From positions 15,055,574-15,119,573 of the forward strand of contig CM119263.1 in NCBI GenBank assembly GCA_051294375.1: DNA of 64,000 bases, given 5' to 3'. Positions 30,475 to 41,712 of the stretch are shown piece by piece. The notes below the pieces were generated by a model, which saw only the letters and a list, made by a program, of their open reading frames with translations, ran no database searches and was not told the DNA's origin. The stretch comes from Paraspadella gotoi (lineage: Eukaryota > Chaetognatha). Within the stretch, counting starts at the first letter, position 1. Each line of letters starts with the position of its first letter. The position numbers and the translations under genes are program-made.

Positions 30475-30979
30475 GAGCGAGGCCGCCTCCGCAGCCGATG
30501 CCGCCGCTGCCCTCCCCGACGCTGACGCTGCCGCCGCCGCCGCCGCCGCCACGGCGCCACCTCCGGCTAGACCGGCGAGTAGGCGTTTCACGGTTGATAG
30601 AGTGGAACGGTTGGTGGCGACATGGTTGGATAGGGCGAAGGATCGTGTGAGAAAGTGGGCTTGCAACAATCGCTCGAAACAAACAGCGCACGATAAGGTC
30701 ATAACAGAGATTGTGAGAAGTGTTGACGACTGGCGAGAAACTAGGAGAGGGAAGATGGTGAATAATCGACTCACGCACCGTAACTTTCGGCGAATCACGC
30801 GAAACGATCACGGCGATGATAGAATCACCGACGACTCACAGTCCGCGTTGCCTGGAAACGGCGTCGGGCGGAACCGGAAATTAGGTCAAAATCGAAGTCG
30901 GCGAATGGAGAGGGGAGGGGAAAGAGAAAGAGAGATTTGTTTGCGAGGGAGAAATGGAAATAATCAAGAAGAGATTTAG
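30475..30979 (+). CDS. Candidate Ala-rich/basic exon
   Basis: An open frame following a plausible splice acceptor (TTAATGTAG|GAG). It begins with an alanine-rich stretch encoded by a GCC/GCT array (about 30482-30553), then PPPARPASRRF, then a mixed helical-looking segment (RVERLVATWLDRAKDRVRKW), then a polar basic tail; the frame stays open to about 30979. GC content is locally high compared with the AT-rich surroundings, and codon use in the middle segment is varied. A GTGAAT at about 30759 could be a donor, so only the first part may be coding. The opposite strand is also open across the GCC array, which is expected from repeats, so strand is uncertain. No known family is recognised. Confidence 0.25.
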
Positions 30980-31489
30980 AGAGAAAAACACGAATCTGGA
31001 AAAGTGACTCGTTAAAAGTATGTATGAGTCTATTTCTACTTAATAAGTTTGTAGTTAAAAATAGGAAAAGTGCTAACTGAGCGATTGAATACCAAACATG
31101 CATGTGGTTGATCGTTTCGGAGATTTATAAGGCCTCGTTTTTGGGAGAATGAGTTATCATTCCGTAATTTATAAATCCCTGTATAATTTGTCAAAGACGT
31201 TTCGGAAAAAAAAACATCTTGTCTGTTGCCGCATCAGTTAAAATCAAGACATTATTGACACCTTTAAATTTCAGCTTTTTTTTGACTGTGTTACAGCGAC
31301 TAAAGCCTCCAAACACTGAACAGGGCTCGAGTCACTCCTAACCGAGGAGACCGAACAATCGGTGAAGGAGAGAAAGACGAAATGTGAAAACGTGAAAAGA
31401 GTTGGACGGTCGCCCGAGGAGGCGGGGAGGGGGGAGGGCTGACGGGAAGGAGAAGGGAGGAAAAGGAGGAGAAAGAGGTTGAGGCAGTA
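30980..31489. other. AT-rich non-coding DNA
   Basis: No repeats or gene signals except purine enrichment after 31400. Confidence 0.45.
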
Positions 31490-31650
31490 GAGACGGGACA
31501 AGGAGACAGGACAAGGAAGAGACAGGACAAGGAGACAGGACAAGGAGGAGAAAGAGGTTGAGGCTGTGGAGACAGGACAAGGAGGAGACAGGACAAGGAG
31601 CCAGGACAAGGAAGAGACAGGAAAAGGAGACAGGACAAGGAGGAGAAAGA
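31490..31650. repeat. GACAGGACAAGGA minisatellite
   Basis: About ten imperfect tandem units of 11-15 bp built on ACAGGACAAGG, with an AGGAGAAAGAGGTTGAGG spacer appearing twice. The minus-strand frames reading LSCLLVLSP-type repeats are artefacts of the unit. Confidence 0.85.
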
Positions 31651-31769
31651 GGGTGAGGTAGTGGAGAGGTAAGAATGAGCAAGAAACTGATGCGGCTTTA
31701 AAAATTCAGGGACGGGGATGAAAAAGAAGCTCAGTAGATAGAGTTAGACTCGTGAATGAAACTAATGAG

Positions 31770-32040
31770 ATAAGAAAATTACAAAACAGCAAAATAATAA
31801 GCGTAGAAATTAGTAGAAGAAAATCACCAGTTCAATGCTCTCTCTCTCTCTCTCTCTCTCCGGATATATTTCCCTCCCGCGGAGTACGCTCCGCTTCCGG
31901 TCTCCACCGGAACGCCCACCCTCAATTCAGCGCTCCCGACTTCACTTCGACCGGCGCTCCGGATGTAGAATCTCGGCTGCGCGTCGCCGGAAAAACCGAC
32001 GCCGGGAAAATCCGGCGCCGAAAATTCAAATTAATGAAGG
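31770..32040 (+). repeat. Duplicated unit, copy 1, left part
   Basis: Matches 39690-40080 in direct orientation (shared words include CACCGGAACGCCCACCCTCA and AAATTCAAATTAATGAAGGC). Copy 1 breaks off at about 32040. Its continuation appears at 35801 after an unrelated 3.7 kb interval that ends in a 25 N gap. Confidence 0.8.
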
Positions 32041-32134
32041 CCTAAATTGAATTGATTACAGGCAAAATAACCAAAGACAAAATAAGCCCCGTGCCCGAGA
32101 TTTCGAGCCCAGGGTCCCCGCGGCCAATTGTTTC

Positions 32135-34290
32135 GAGATCAGTCCGTAACTCTCGAAAATTTTAGAAAATGGGAAACCTGCGATGATTTCACCGAGGAAT
32201 CGCCTTTCCACGTGTCCGGTTAATCACTATATATCACCAAATTTCCCCACGTGAACGTCTCCTCTGCAAAAACGAATCCCTCCAAGTCTTTTGCCTCGTC
32301 CCCTTTCCGCCATTCCTCGGTCGAAATCCTCTGTTTCCGAATCTCGGGAATTTGATTTCCTTTGTCATTCTTTGCGTCAACCGAACTTTGAAATGGTTTT
32401 TGTTTCAACTAACGTGAGAAAAAAAGACTCGAGTTTCCCTTCATTTTTTCTAATTGAGTTAGGGGCAAGGGATGAGGGGATTGCGAATGACGTCATAAAA
32501 CTTGGTTCGGAGTAAAAAAAACATAAAGAGATTAAAGAACGAAGAAAAAGAAATAAAAGAAAATAAAGAGAAAATAATAGCAGAGAGAGAAGAAGAGAAA
32601 AAGAAAGAGAAACTAAAAAATAGGGCGCTGACAGTCGCGAAGCAAAAGAGGACATCTCGAAAATGGACAAAGGGGTTACAGAAGCGAAACTAAAGGGGCG
32701 ACAAAAAAGAAGGAAGGATTTTCTCTTTTTTTTATGATCGATAACAAGGAGAAATGAGAAGTTAATAACGAAAATTAAAAAATGGATCGTACGAAGCGAC
32801 TCGAAGAAAAATCTTTGTGCTCTTTCCCCTTAATCCTCAGAAGAAGAGGTACACAATTCCTTAAGATGATATCGATTGAACAAAGACCTTTGTCGCAAAT
32901 TCGTCATCATATAATGATTGACACTCCGCTGCATCGATTCCGCTTTCGATTCCCATACAAGTGACTGGCCTTTCCAATTCCTCTTTTCGGAATCTTTGTC
33001 CATAATTCCCTTTCGAAGGCGACTTCTCGCTCTGTGTGAATAATTCGCGCTGTGGTGATTGGACATTCGGATCGAAAGTGTCGCTTCGCTTTTCCGTCAC
33101 GAGCCGTCGCGGACATTTTCTTAGGCTAGTCGTGTTAGCAGAACTCTGATCTCTGTTAATATACCCGGTTTGTGTCTTCACCACTGTCAAACCATCAACG
33201 ATATGTCTTTTTTGGCGTCCAAGTTACATAGTACTTTACACAATTTCCATCAAAACATGAACTGAAAACTTTCAGAAACTACATGAAGGAAAAGGCTGTA
33301 TAGATTGGTTTTATCTTATACGTTGACCGTCCGATATTCCTTCGATCCACGTAAGGTTGTCCGTCCTCTCATTACTCCATCTCTCCATTCTCTCTTAACA
33401 TTATCGCCTCGATTCTCGATTTCGAATGGCAGACGAAGACGAACGAAATCTCTATCTGCGATCCCGATTCACCTTCTGTTACCTCCACCGCCCACCCCAG
33501 CACCCCTGACCACCCCTCAATCCTTCACCTTCAAACTTGAGCCCCCCTACTGCCCCCTCAAGACCGGTCCTATTATTACCCGGCGAAATCCCACAGCCTT
33601 TTCGCAACCCTGACTTTTTTTTGTACTGGTCGACCCTGGCGAGACCAAGAGAACGGAGAGCGAGCGACGGACGAGCGACGAACAATGGACGCGACGACGA
33701 CACACCATGGAAAGAGGGAATCGATTGACGCAGAATAGAAGCAGATATGAAAGCGACACCTCATTAACGACGACGAAATAAGGAATTGACCGAAATCGAT
33801 GGAGAAGCATGAACAAAAATTTTGTAGGGACGGAACGACGACGACGACCGACGACGGACGACGACGACGAGCGACGACGGACGACGACGACGGACTGTAC
33901 TTAGCAAGAAGAAACAGGTTTCTTCACGTGCCCGCCTCGAACCACTCGACAAGAGTAATAATGGTGAAAGGATGACTGACGACGTTTGTTAACGACTTCT
34001 AAGGAAATAAGAAGTAAATTAATAAAAGGTGAACGACATGAAGATGACCCCGACGGTCGAAATTCGTTACGGAAGGACAACGAACGAAGACGAAGACAAC
34101 GACGACGTGAATAACGTACCAGGACTTTGATAACGAAATAAACCCTTCGCAATTTATTAGCATATCATAAAAATAAAAGTTATGTACAATGTAACCTTGA
34201 TATTAAGCCAGTGCATTAGAAATAATAAGCAGCGCCGTCATGGAAGAATTCTCGTGTAATGGAAACAGTTTTTATTTTTAAATCTGTAAC
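32135..34290 (-). repeat. Large inverted duplication, right copy
   Basis: Reverse-orientation counterpart of 25640-27395. Differences are mainly small insertions in this copy. Reading frames in the pair are not conserved. The GAC-rich stretch at about 33830-33895 corresponds to the (GTC)n array of the left copy. Confidence 0.85.
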
Positions 34291-35775
34291 GTAAATTAAA
34301 TAAAAAGGTATTTTTATTTTATAAAAAAAAAACGTAATGAACCAAAATCAACACTGATCATTTTTCCAATCGAGTGACTATAATTAATCGAACCTTCCTC
34401 AAGTGTTAATCAGAACATATGCCAAATGAGATTTAGTATCATAATAAATTAAACGAAATAATTCTGTCTCAAAGGAATTACTATCGACATCATTATTGGA
34501 TCTCTGACCGACTCGGACGGCACTCTTCCACGCGAAGACGGAGTCCCGAGGAGGGACCGAAACATGATCCGGAGAGACAGAGAGGGAACACGAGAGAGAG
34601 ACACCAAATTAGGCCAATTCTCAGTGGGTCAACTGATGAGATGCCGCTCAAAGATATCCGAATTTTGAGCCTCACTTTTGACACATCAACGGCAGGACGA
34701 GGCATGCGACGGCGAGACCTATACAGGGAACTCGTGCATGACTACAGATATAGATAACCGACTCGGGGATATGAGGAAAACCGACGCAGACATTCGTCAG
34801 AATTCCTCGCAGAACGATTCCGCTCGATAAGATATCTTAGTCATTCTCGTTCCGGAACAAAAACTGCCCTGGAACCAGTTCACCATGGGGCTAAGGGTTT
34901 TCTTATAACAGAGGGCCGGCGAATCTCTCGAACTCGCATACCGCTGGCTCTATCTCTTTGAGGATTGCTCGGCCTATGCGGATAGAAAGTTTCGCCCGGC
35001 CTCGAGTATAGCGGAAGAGAAAGAAGGGAAAAAGAAGACCTCAGAGTATTTATTGACTTATAGGCAGACCAACGCGTCTCGATGTATGACTGTCGCCGTG
35101 GACCCCGCGGAGTAGACCTGGACCGAAACGAAATCGATTGAGACTCCACGATATTTCGCAATGGATTCAATCAAATTATCAAACTTTCAGTTTCTTTCCT
35201 GAAGGGCCACTTCGACAAAGACTGGTCACATAAGACGAAACAAATATTATCTGAAGCCGTGAGATGACAGCCTTTGATGTCGCCGAACGGCTGCAGTACA
35301 GGAGATAACACATTCATTCCGAGGCTACTAGTCTAGCAACAAAACAAAAAGCAAGTATTTTTACTAAGAACGCTAGTATACGAAAGCTTACAGAGGACGA
35401 GGAAGAAAGATGTTGACGACGACAACGAGGTGCGGACGAGACCGAAAGATTACGACAGGTACGAAGGGTATCGAACGTACAATACGAAGGACGAGAGAGA
35501 GAAGACGGAAGCGCAAAACTAAAACAACCAAAGACGAGAACAAATATTGAGTGACAGAAAAAGAAACAAACAAGCGAAATTCTTATACGTTAGAGAGAAA
35601 AAAGACAGAGTTCGGAGACGAGAATCACATGTATGCTTCGTACAACAGACGACAGAGAGAAAGATGAACGCGAAAATAGGAGAGAATTCAGCGCGAAGAT
35701 GAACGACGAGATAGATAAGCATATGACAGAGTACGAATCGAAAAAGAAAGGATGAATGAGAAAAATGATAAGAAG
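34291..35775. other. Unique non-coding DNA
   Basis: Moderate GC, with two minus frames (34493-34705, 34880-35170) of ordinary composition but no recognisable domain. GAC-rich patches occur near 35395-35500. No supported gene. Confidence 0.4.
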
Positions 35776-35800
35776 NNNNNNNNNNNNNNNNNNNNNNNNN
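35776..35800. other. 25 N assembly gap
   Basis: Exactly 25 N. Homology to the second unit copy (near 40080) resumes on its right edge. Confidence 0.95.
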
Positions 35801-36095
35801 GCATGAAGAGGATTTTCGTTCCGTGACTCGAGGGCGAGAGGAAAAAAGGTGGGGGTGGGTGGCGGTAGTGGATGGGAGAGAGAAGAGAGAGAGAGAGAGA
35901 GAGGAGAGAGAAGAGAAGGAGAGACGAGATGAGAGGGAAGAGAGAGAGAGGAAAAAGGGTGGGGGTGGTGGTGGCGGTGTGGTGGATGGGAGGTGGCTGG
36001 AATAAACAAGGAGGAAAGGAATATGGGAGAAGTGAAGATAAGCATAATGAGAGAATGATGAATGGAGATAGAAAAGTGCCAAAGCGCGAGAGAGA

Positions 36096-36141
<46 letters not shown>

Positions 36142-36155
36142 CAAGAGAGACGAGG

Positions 36156-36187
<32 letters not shown>

Positions 36188-36447
36188 AGAGAGAGGAGGA
36201 TGTACGATCTGAGTGACAAGAAACTGCTCCGCGGTGAAGTTGATTAACTGATATGGCGTAGCGGGTGCGAGGGAGAGAGGAATGAAGAAGAAGGAAGGGG
36301 AGTAGATTTAAGTGTTAGAGCGAGCCAAGGCGGGGGGGGGTGCGGAGGAGGGGTGAAGCCTGGAAGCCCGAAGCGAAGAGTCGAGGGACTCTACGAATTC
36401 GAATTGATTTCGATCAAATTATAAAACTTCAGTTTCTTTCCAGGGAG
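35801..36447 (+). repeat. Duplicated unit, copy 1, middle part
   Basis: Matches about 40080-40815, including the GGTGGGGGTGGGTGG-type purine stretch, (GA)n patches and the terminal words CAGTTTCTTTCCAGGGAG. It is interrupted at 36447 by the gypsy LTR. Confidence 0.8.
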
Positions 36448-36692
36448 TGTGGACCGCAACAAGTTTCAGAGTAAGAATGATTTTAATTCTTCACAACGTT
36501 ATAAACAATACAGTCAAAATGCTCAAGATTGCTAAGTCTATTACATGGGTATTTTACAAAGGTCAACGTTTTGACCATAAAGGTCAACGTTTTGACCATA
36601 AGTAAGTTGAGGGAGAATGATCGCGAAGTAAGTTTGGTAGGTCACTGTTGGTTTTGACCGAGGTTTGCCGGTTCTTTGATGTTCGTCCCACA
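36448..36692 (-). mobile_element. Ty3/gypsy LTR (3' LTR), 245 bp
   Basis: On the minus strand the block begins TGTGGGAC and ends GGTCCACA, so the ends form the short inverted repeat (TG...CA) typical of LTRs. A purine tract GGTGGGGGAAG lies immediately before it, as expected for the polypurine tract beside a 3' LTR, and the degraded polyprotein frame ends at the same point. Near the middle are two tandem copies of a hairpin word GGTCAACGTTTTGACC (36561-36576 and 36582-36597). The host flank is GGGAG (36443-36447). Confidence 0.7.
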
Positions 36693-38450
36693 CTTCCCCC
36701 ACCAAGCACTCTTCGACCGGGTGGGGAGAAGGCCTTGAAGAGTCCAGTTGAAATTCATCGTCGTTGTCCATCGTCATCTTCGGCGGCTGAGCACTGCGTC
36801 GAACGGATGCTTGATAAGACCAGGTATTGATGCAGCATTCTGTCGCAACGAGCGATTTGCGGCTCGGTGGAAACGCGTAGTGGCGCCGCTTCCCGTTCCG
36901 GATGTGGTGGCTGCGTGAGGGGCTTGCTAGTGGTAGACCGGGAGCGACCACGTTGTGTGTCGCGCTCTGCGGCGGATCGGGGGTGGTGCGTGAGTTCGTC
37001 ACGTGACGGCGGGATTCTTGACAATCGATGCGAGCGGAATAACTTCGTAGCGCCGCGGGCCCGGTATGTTCAATTTTGGCAAAGATTTTGGGCCACGTTC
37101 GAGGACGTTGTAAGGGCCGTCATAGGGCGGTTGAGCGGGTACGGATCAGAATGTCTGATCCATAAACGCGTTCGGACATGAGACCGGTTGACGTGTGCGT
37201 AGTGTTTTTCCGGGAGCATGAGAAGCTGCGCCGCATGCCAAGCGGCGGCAGAGGCTGCATATGAGAGCGACATCTTGCGCGGAGATCGTCGCGAGGATTC
37301 GCGACGCGAGCGGCGGCAGTCTCGATACTGGCGTCAGTTGTCTGGGTGAACCGGAAGTAGTCTCGCCAGGGAGCGTCAGCGTCTCCCCAGCGGTTTAATC
37401 GGCGGAGAGAGGCGTCCGTAGCTCTTATCGTGTGTTGCGCGGAGACTCAAGGAGAGTCCAAGGGAAGTTTGCGCCACCAGTTATTTCCGAGCCAGGCGTC
37501 GCAGCGGGGCACTCGTAGGCGCTTTCAGGCCGTCCGAGTGAAGGGGCTCGAACATCCCGTTGGCATTGGGGGATCTGGTAGGCTGTTCGGTCGTGGCAAG
37601 GGTCAAAGCCGACTACCGCCGCTCCACTTGCTGCCACAATTCGGACGTGAATTGGGGCCACGATTCCGGCTGTGTGCTAGGATCGTAGACGGGACGCCAA
37701 AACGCAGAAACCAGTTCGTTGGGCCTTTATACGATCCCAGACATAGTGCCGGCGGCGGACGGAAGTGTACGGCGCGAGATGTCGCCGAAAGTGGTCTGCG
37801 CTTTTCCGGCAGCGCGGACGTACCGCCCTCGTGAAGCGGTCAATCATCGTCAGAAGTTATGAGTGCATCGACAGAAGATCGACGGCTCCGGCAGCCCCGG
37901 CACCCAACCGCAATCGATATGAACATCTGACGCGAAACGTTATGGCTGGTGGTTCGAATTTTCTGCGAGTGCCACGGAGTGGCGCTGCGCGGAGCGTGCG
38001 CACGCGTTCTTCGTCAAGGACATGAAGCCCGTCGATGGTATACTGGCCATCGTCGACCTGTCGGATGAGGCTGATGGCCATACGAAAGGCGCGTCGTCAA
38101 CGAAGCTTTTTAGTTGGTACCGCGCGAACTCCCGCGGTCAGTGGCTGATGCGACTGGTGTGGCGTCGAAAACGCTACGCCGGCGTCCATGAACGCTTGGG
38201 AACAGTGGGCGGTGCTCCGGTGAGTCTGAATGTCGGCAGATGAGTGTCGTGTTGCCTGATTGCGAATGTTTTTTTGAGTCGTGTAGCGCCGTAGCTAGGG
38301 TCGTTGAGGATAGTGTCCGCTGGACATCGTCGTCGGTTGGCTTGATCAAGCGCCATTCCTCAAAGTTGATTGGAGGGCCCAGCGGCGGTTGACGCGTTGG
38401 CGGGATGTCCTCACAGAGCTCTTTTTGCGTCGGTTCAGTAGATCGCTTCA
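36693..38450 (-). pseudogene. Decayed Ty3/gypsy pol, integrase region
   Basis: The 3' half of a gypsy-type pol gene broken by many frameshifts. In order on the minus strand: RNase H-integrase linker (about 38450-38340); a zinc-binding-region remnant with VFDA (about 38172-38113); integrase core pieces, namely an HID-type motif followed by GPLP-like sequence (about 37922), MIDRFTR (about 37850-37828), RFGVPSTI (about 37707-37681), the GPQFTSELW strand (about 37660-37633) and a NANG-like glutamate-motif region (about 37587-37553). After these come a PYDGPY-type GPY/F segment (about 37141-37087) and a TR-x-G-x-x-V-type tail (about 36912-36870). Integrase would insert cDNA copies of the element. 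Frame breaks every 50-150 bp mean no functional protein; some breaks may be sequencing errors. Gag, protease and most of reverse transcriptase are absent. Confidence 0.8.
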
Positions 38451-38719
38451 GCGTTGATCTGTAAGGGTTGTCGCCGGTTGGCAGGCGCTGACGGAGGAGT
38501 TGGCGGGCGGGAAAGAGGCCAACGGCGACGAGGACTGTTCGCCTATTCGGACGATATGCGATGTCGTGACCGGGATAATTACGGCGATGCTCCCGCTAGT
38601 TGGATAGGTTTTGCCTCACGTTCCACCATGCCGTCAGCCGAATCCATTGGCTCAGAGGCGGAACACCACTCATCACCAGGCGTAGTGTTCCATCCCCAAG
38701 TCGCCTAACGAGCTTCCCT
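38451..38719 (-). pseudogene. Possible RNase H remnant of the same gypsy element
   Basis: GC-rich sequence directly upstream (minus strand) of the recognisable linker. An SPRR-like segment near 38540 resembles the SPRQRRHL region that precedes the end of gypsy RNase H, but the match is weak and no catalytic motif survives. The boundary with the unclassified block is uncertain. Confidence 0.3.
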
Positions 38720-39419
38720 GCTTGCGTTGGCAAAAGCGAGACCGATGCCTAGGGTACCGCGCAGTGGACTGGGAGGCGTATCACTGAGGGTCGGAAGCCC
38801 TCAACAGCCAACACCGTGAGATGCCCCATCCATCAGGCATCACAGCCAACCCGCTTGTTTGCTCATAATGGTGAGCCTAGCTCGTCGAACACCGCAACCG
38901 CTGCGCACCGTGCGGCCCACACGCTTACGTCGCTGTAGGGGTATGCCATAGTCACGCCTTATGCCCCTCTGTCCTCTGTTAACAGCTCCAGATCGCGCTC
39001 GCATCGCGCCTCGGCTCCCACTTACGTACTTCGCGGCAATGAGACTACAACCCATCCTCTCTCCAAGACACCTTCCCTCAGCACTCTTGAACGGCCATGT
39101 GGAGAAGTCTGGGGGGGATCCTGTGCAGCAAAGACTTAAAAGCTGGCTCACCCGCTGTCCGCTCCCTGCAGCCTCAGTCCTCAATGAGCCTGGAGCAGGC
39201 TAAATCATCTCATGTTCCAATCGTGCGTCCCGGGTTCCAATCCCTGGCGCGTATCCGCGGTTCTGGCTTAAATGTGGACGGTGCGGTATAAACATGCCAG
39301 TTGCACAGAGCACGGTCGTACGTCCACCTCTGAGGGTCCGCCAGCCCCTATGCCAGTTGGTGACTGGTATACCCCGGCGCCCCGGGCTATCACAGGAGTC
39401 TATCCTCCCGTTTGCCCAT
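38720..39419. mobile_element. Unclassified GC-rich block, likely inserted element
   Basis: About 700 bp of GC-rich, repeat-free DNA unlike the rest of the window. It ends abruptly at 39419, where host sequence (GGAGAAAATTTGAAAG) resumes. Both strands have open frames (38840-39184 minus, 38961-39203 plus) of natural-looking composition, but neither matches a family I know. A GGTTCCAATCCC word at 39228 resembles a tRNA B box with one mismatch, which could indicate a SINE, but no A box is convincing. It could also be the missing left part of the gypsy element, although no second LTR is present. Confidence 0.35.
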
Positions 39420-39468
39420 GGAGAAAATTTGAAAGTTTGAGCGAGATGGAGGCGAGCCTTTGATGCGA

Positions 39469-39500
<32 letters not shown>

Positions 39501-39689
39501 AAGAAAAAGACTTTCTAAAGCGCAAAGGCGAAAACCCATGACACCATAACGACTTCACGGTATTTCGACACCATAATCCAGAGAACAGCGGAGAGAGAAG
39601 ATAAGGACCCAAAGATAAGATGTTGGGACTTGACGAGACTTAAACCATTGCCTCGCTCTGTTGTGACATCTGAGATGAGTATTAAAGAA
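39420..39689 (+). repeat. Duplicated unit, copy 1, right part
   Basis: Matches about 40810-41330: the GAGAAAATTTGAAAGTTT start, a GAAA array (39472-39505 here, longer in the other copy), then GGTATTTCGACACC and ATAATCCAGAGAACAGCG words. It is the continuation of 36447 across the inserted element. Confidence 0.8.
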
Positions 39690-40165
39690 AAATTTTACCC
39701 AAAAACAGCAAAAAAAAATTTATTTAATATTAAGCCGTTTTAGAAAATTAGTATATATTTAGGAGAAGAAAAAAATCAGCCAGTTCAAATGCCTTCTCTC
39801 TCCTCTCTCTTCCTTCCTCTCCGGAAGTATATTCCCTTCCGCGCCGGCGCGGGACCAAGAACAAACCAATCGCTGTATGATTTATTCACGCTCCCGCTTC
39901 CGGTGCTTTCACCGGAACGCCCACCCTCAATTTCAGCGCTACCCGCCGACTTCATTTTTCATCGACCCGGCGCTTTTCCGTCTCGGATTGTAGAATCTCG
40001 GTTCTCTGGCGCCCTGTTCGGCCGGAATATAAACCGACGCCGGGAAAATCCGGCCGCCGGATAAATTCAAATTAATGAAGGCATGGAGATGGAGTTTTCG
40101 TTTCCGTGACTCGAGGCGAGAGGAAAAGGTGGGGTGGGGGTGTGGCGCCGGTAGTGGATGGGGCG

Positions 40166-40219
<54 letters not shown>

Positions 40220-41330
40220 CGAGAGGAGAGAGAGAGAGGGAAAAAGAGAGAGAGGAAAAAGGGGTGGTGGATGGTGGCGTGGGTGGCGGTGGTGGATGGG
40301 AGGTGGGCTGGAATAAACAAGGAGGAACGGAACGTATGGGAGAAGTGAAGATAAGCATACATGAAGAATGAGGAATGGGAGATTTAGAAAAGTGCCAAAA
40401 GCGAGAGAGAGAGTAGAGAGATGAGAGAGAGAGAGAGAGAGGGAGAGGGAGAGATAGAGAGAGAGACAGAGAGGAGAGAGAAGAGAGGAGAAGAGGAGAG
40501 ACGAGGAAAGAATGAAGAGGAGAAGAAGAGGAGAGAGAGGTATGTACTGATTCTGAGGGGACAAAAAACTGCTTCCGCGGTGGAAGTTGGATTAAGGACT
40601 GATATGGCGTCTGCGGCGATGCGGAGGGAGAGAGAATGATAGGAGAAGGAAGGGGAGTAGATTAAGTCTGTTAGGGAGCGGATGCCAACGGCGGGGGGGG
40701 CGCGAGGGAGGGGTTTGAAGGCCTGGAAGCCGAATGCGAAGAGTTCGAGGGACTCACGAATGTCGAGTAATTGATTTCGATCCAAATTATAAAACTTTCA
40801 GTTTCTTCAGGGAGAATAAATTTGAAAAGTTTGCAGCGAGATGCGAGCGGAGCCTTTGATTTTGCGAACGGGAGTGGGGAATAAAAAGACGGGAGAGAGG
40901 GAAGGATGAGAAGAGAAAAAAAAGAAAGAAAGATAAGAGAAAGAGAAGAGAAGAAAAGAAAGATGAAAGAAAGAAAAGAAGAAAAGATTGTAGAGAAAGC
41001 AAAGAAAGAAAGATAAAAAAGGAAAAGAAAAAACGTAAAAGAAAGAAAATGGAAAGAATAAAGAAAGAATGAAATAGAGTAAAGAAAGGATGAAGAGACA
41101 AAGTAAGAGAAAGAAGAAGTAGAAAGAAGACAAGAAAGAAAGAAGAAAAAGAAGACTTTTCTTAAAGCGCAAAGGCGAAACCACCTTTACGACCATAAAC
41201 GACTTCATCGGTATTTCGACACCCATAATCCAGAGAACAGCGAGAGAAAGCTAAGGACCCAAAGATAAGATTGTTGGGACCTGACGAGACTAATAACCAT
41301 TGCCTCCGCTCTGTTGTGGTCTTGAGAAAG
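39690..41330 (+). repeat. Duplicated unit, copy 2 (uninterrupted)
   Basis: A contiguous version of the unit split in copy 1 among 31770-32040, 35801-36447 and 39420-39689. It carries GA and GAAA purine arrays (40165-40260, 40402-40520, 40915-41150). The empty insertion site for the gypsy-containing insert is at about 40810-40817. No coding potential beyond repeat translations. Confidence 0.8.
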
Positions 41331-41573
41331 AGATGGGAGAGAGACGAGGAGAGAGACGAGAGAGAGATAGCTGGAGAGAAGAGAGAAGAGATAGAGTAGA
41401 TGAAAGAGAGGAGTGAAAAAGGAGGAAGTTTCGGAGGCCGGTTTGTATCATATTAGAGCGAAAGAAAAGGAAGGGATGAAAGATTAACAGGAGCCTATCA
41501 ATGAAAGAGACGAACGAGAATGAAGGAGAGAGAGATGAGAGAGAGAGTNNNNNNNNNNNNNNNNNNNNNNNNN

Positions 41574-41608
<35 letters not shown>

Positions 41609-41712
41609 AAAATCTAAGGAAAGGGATTAAAAGGTTTGATGGCGATGGGATTCACGCGCTAAGGACATGTGAATCAGTCACGCGCTCGTCTGAAACATCT
41701 CGATGGTGATTC
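41331..41712. other. GA-rich DNA with a 25 N gap
   Basis: Purine-rich, with a 25 N gap at 41549-41573 followed by (GA)n to 41604. Confidence 0.7.

Noticed and set aside
31490-31650. Regularly spaced repeats suggestive of a CRISPR-like array
   Set aside because: Units are contiguous and imperfect with no unique spacers; it is a minisatellite in a eukaryotic sequence.
39180-39260. tRNA-like B box (GGTTCCAATCC)
   Set aside because: One mismatch at a conserved purine, no paired acceptor stem and no convincing A box at the right distance.
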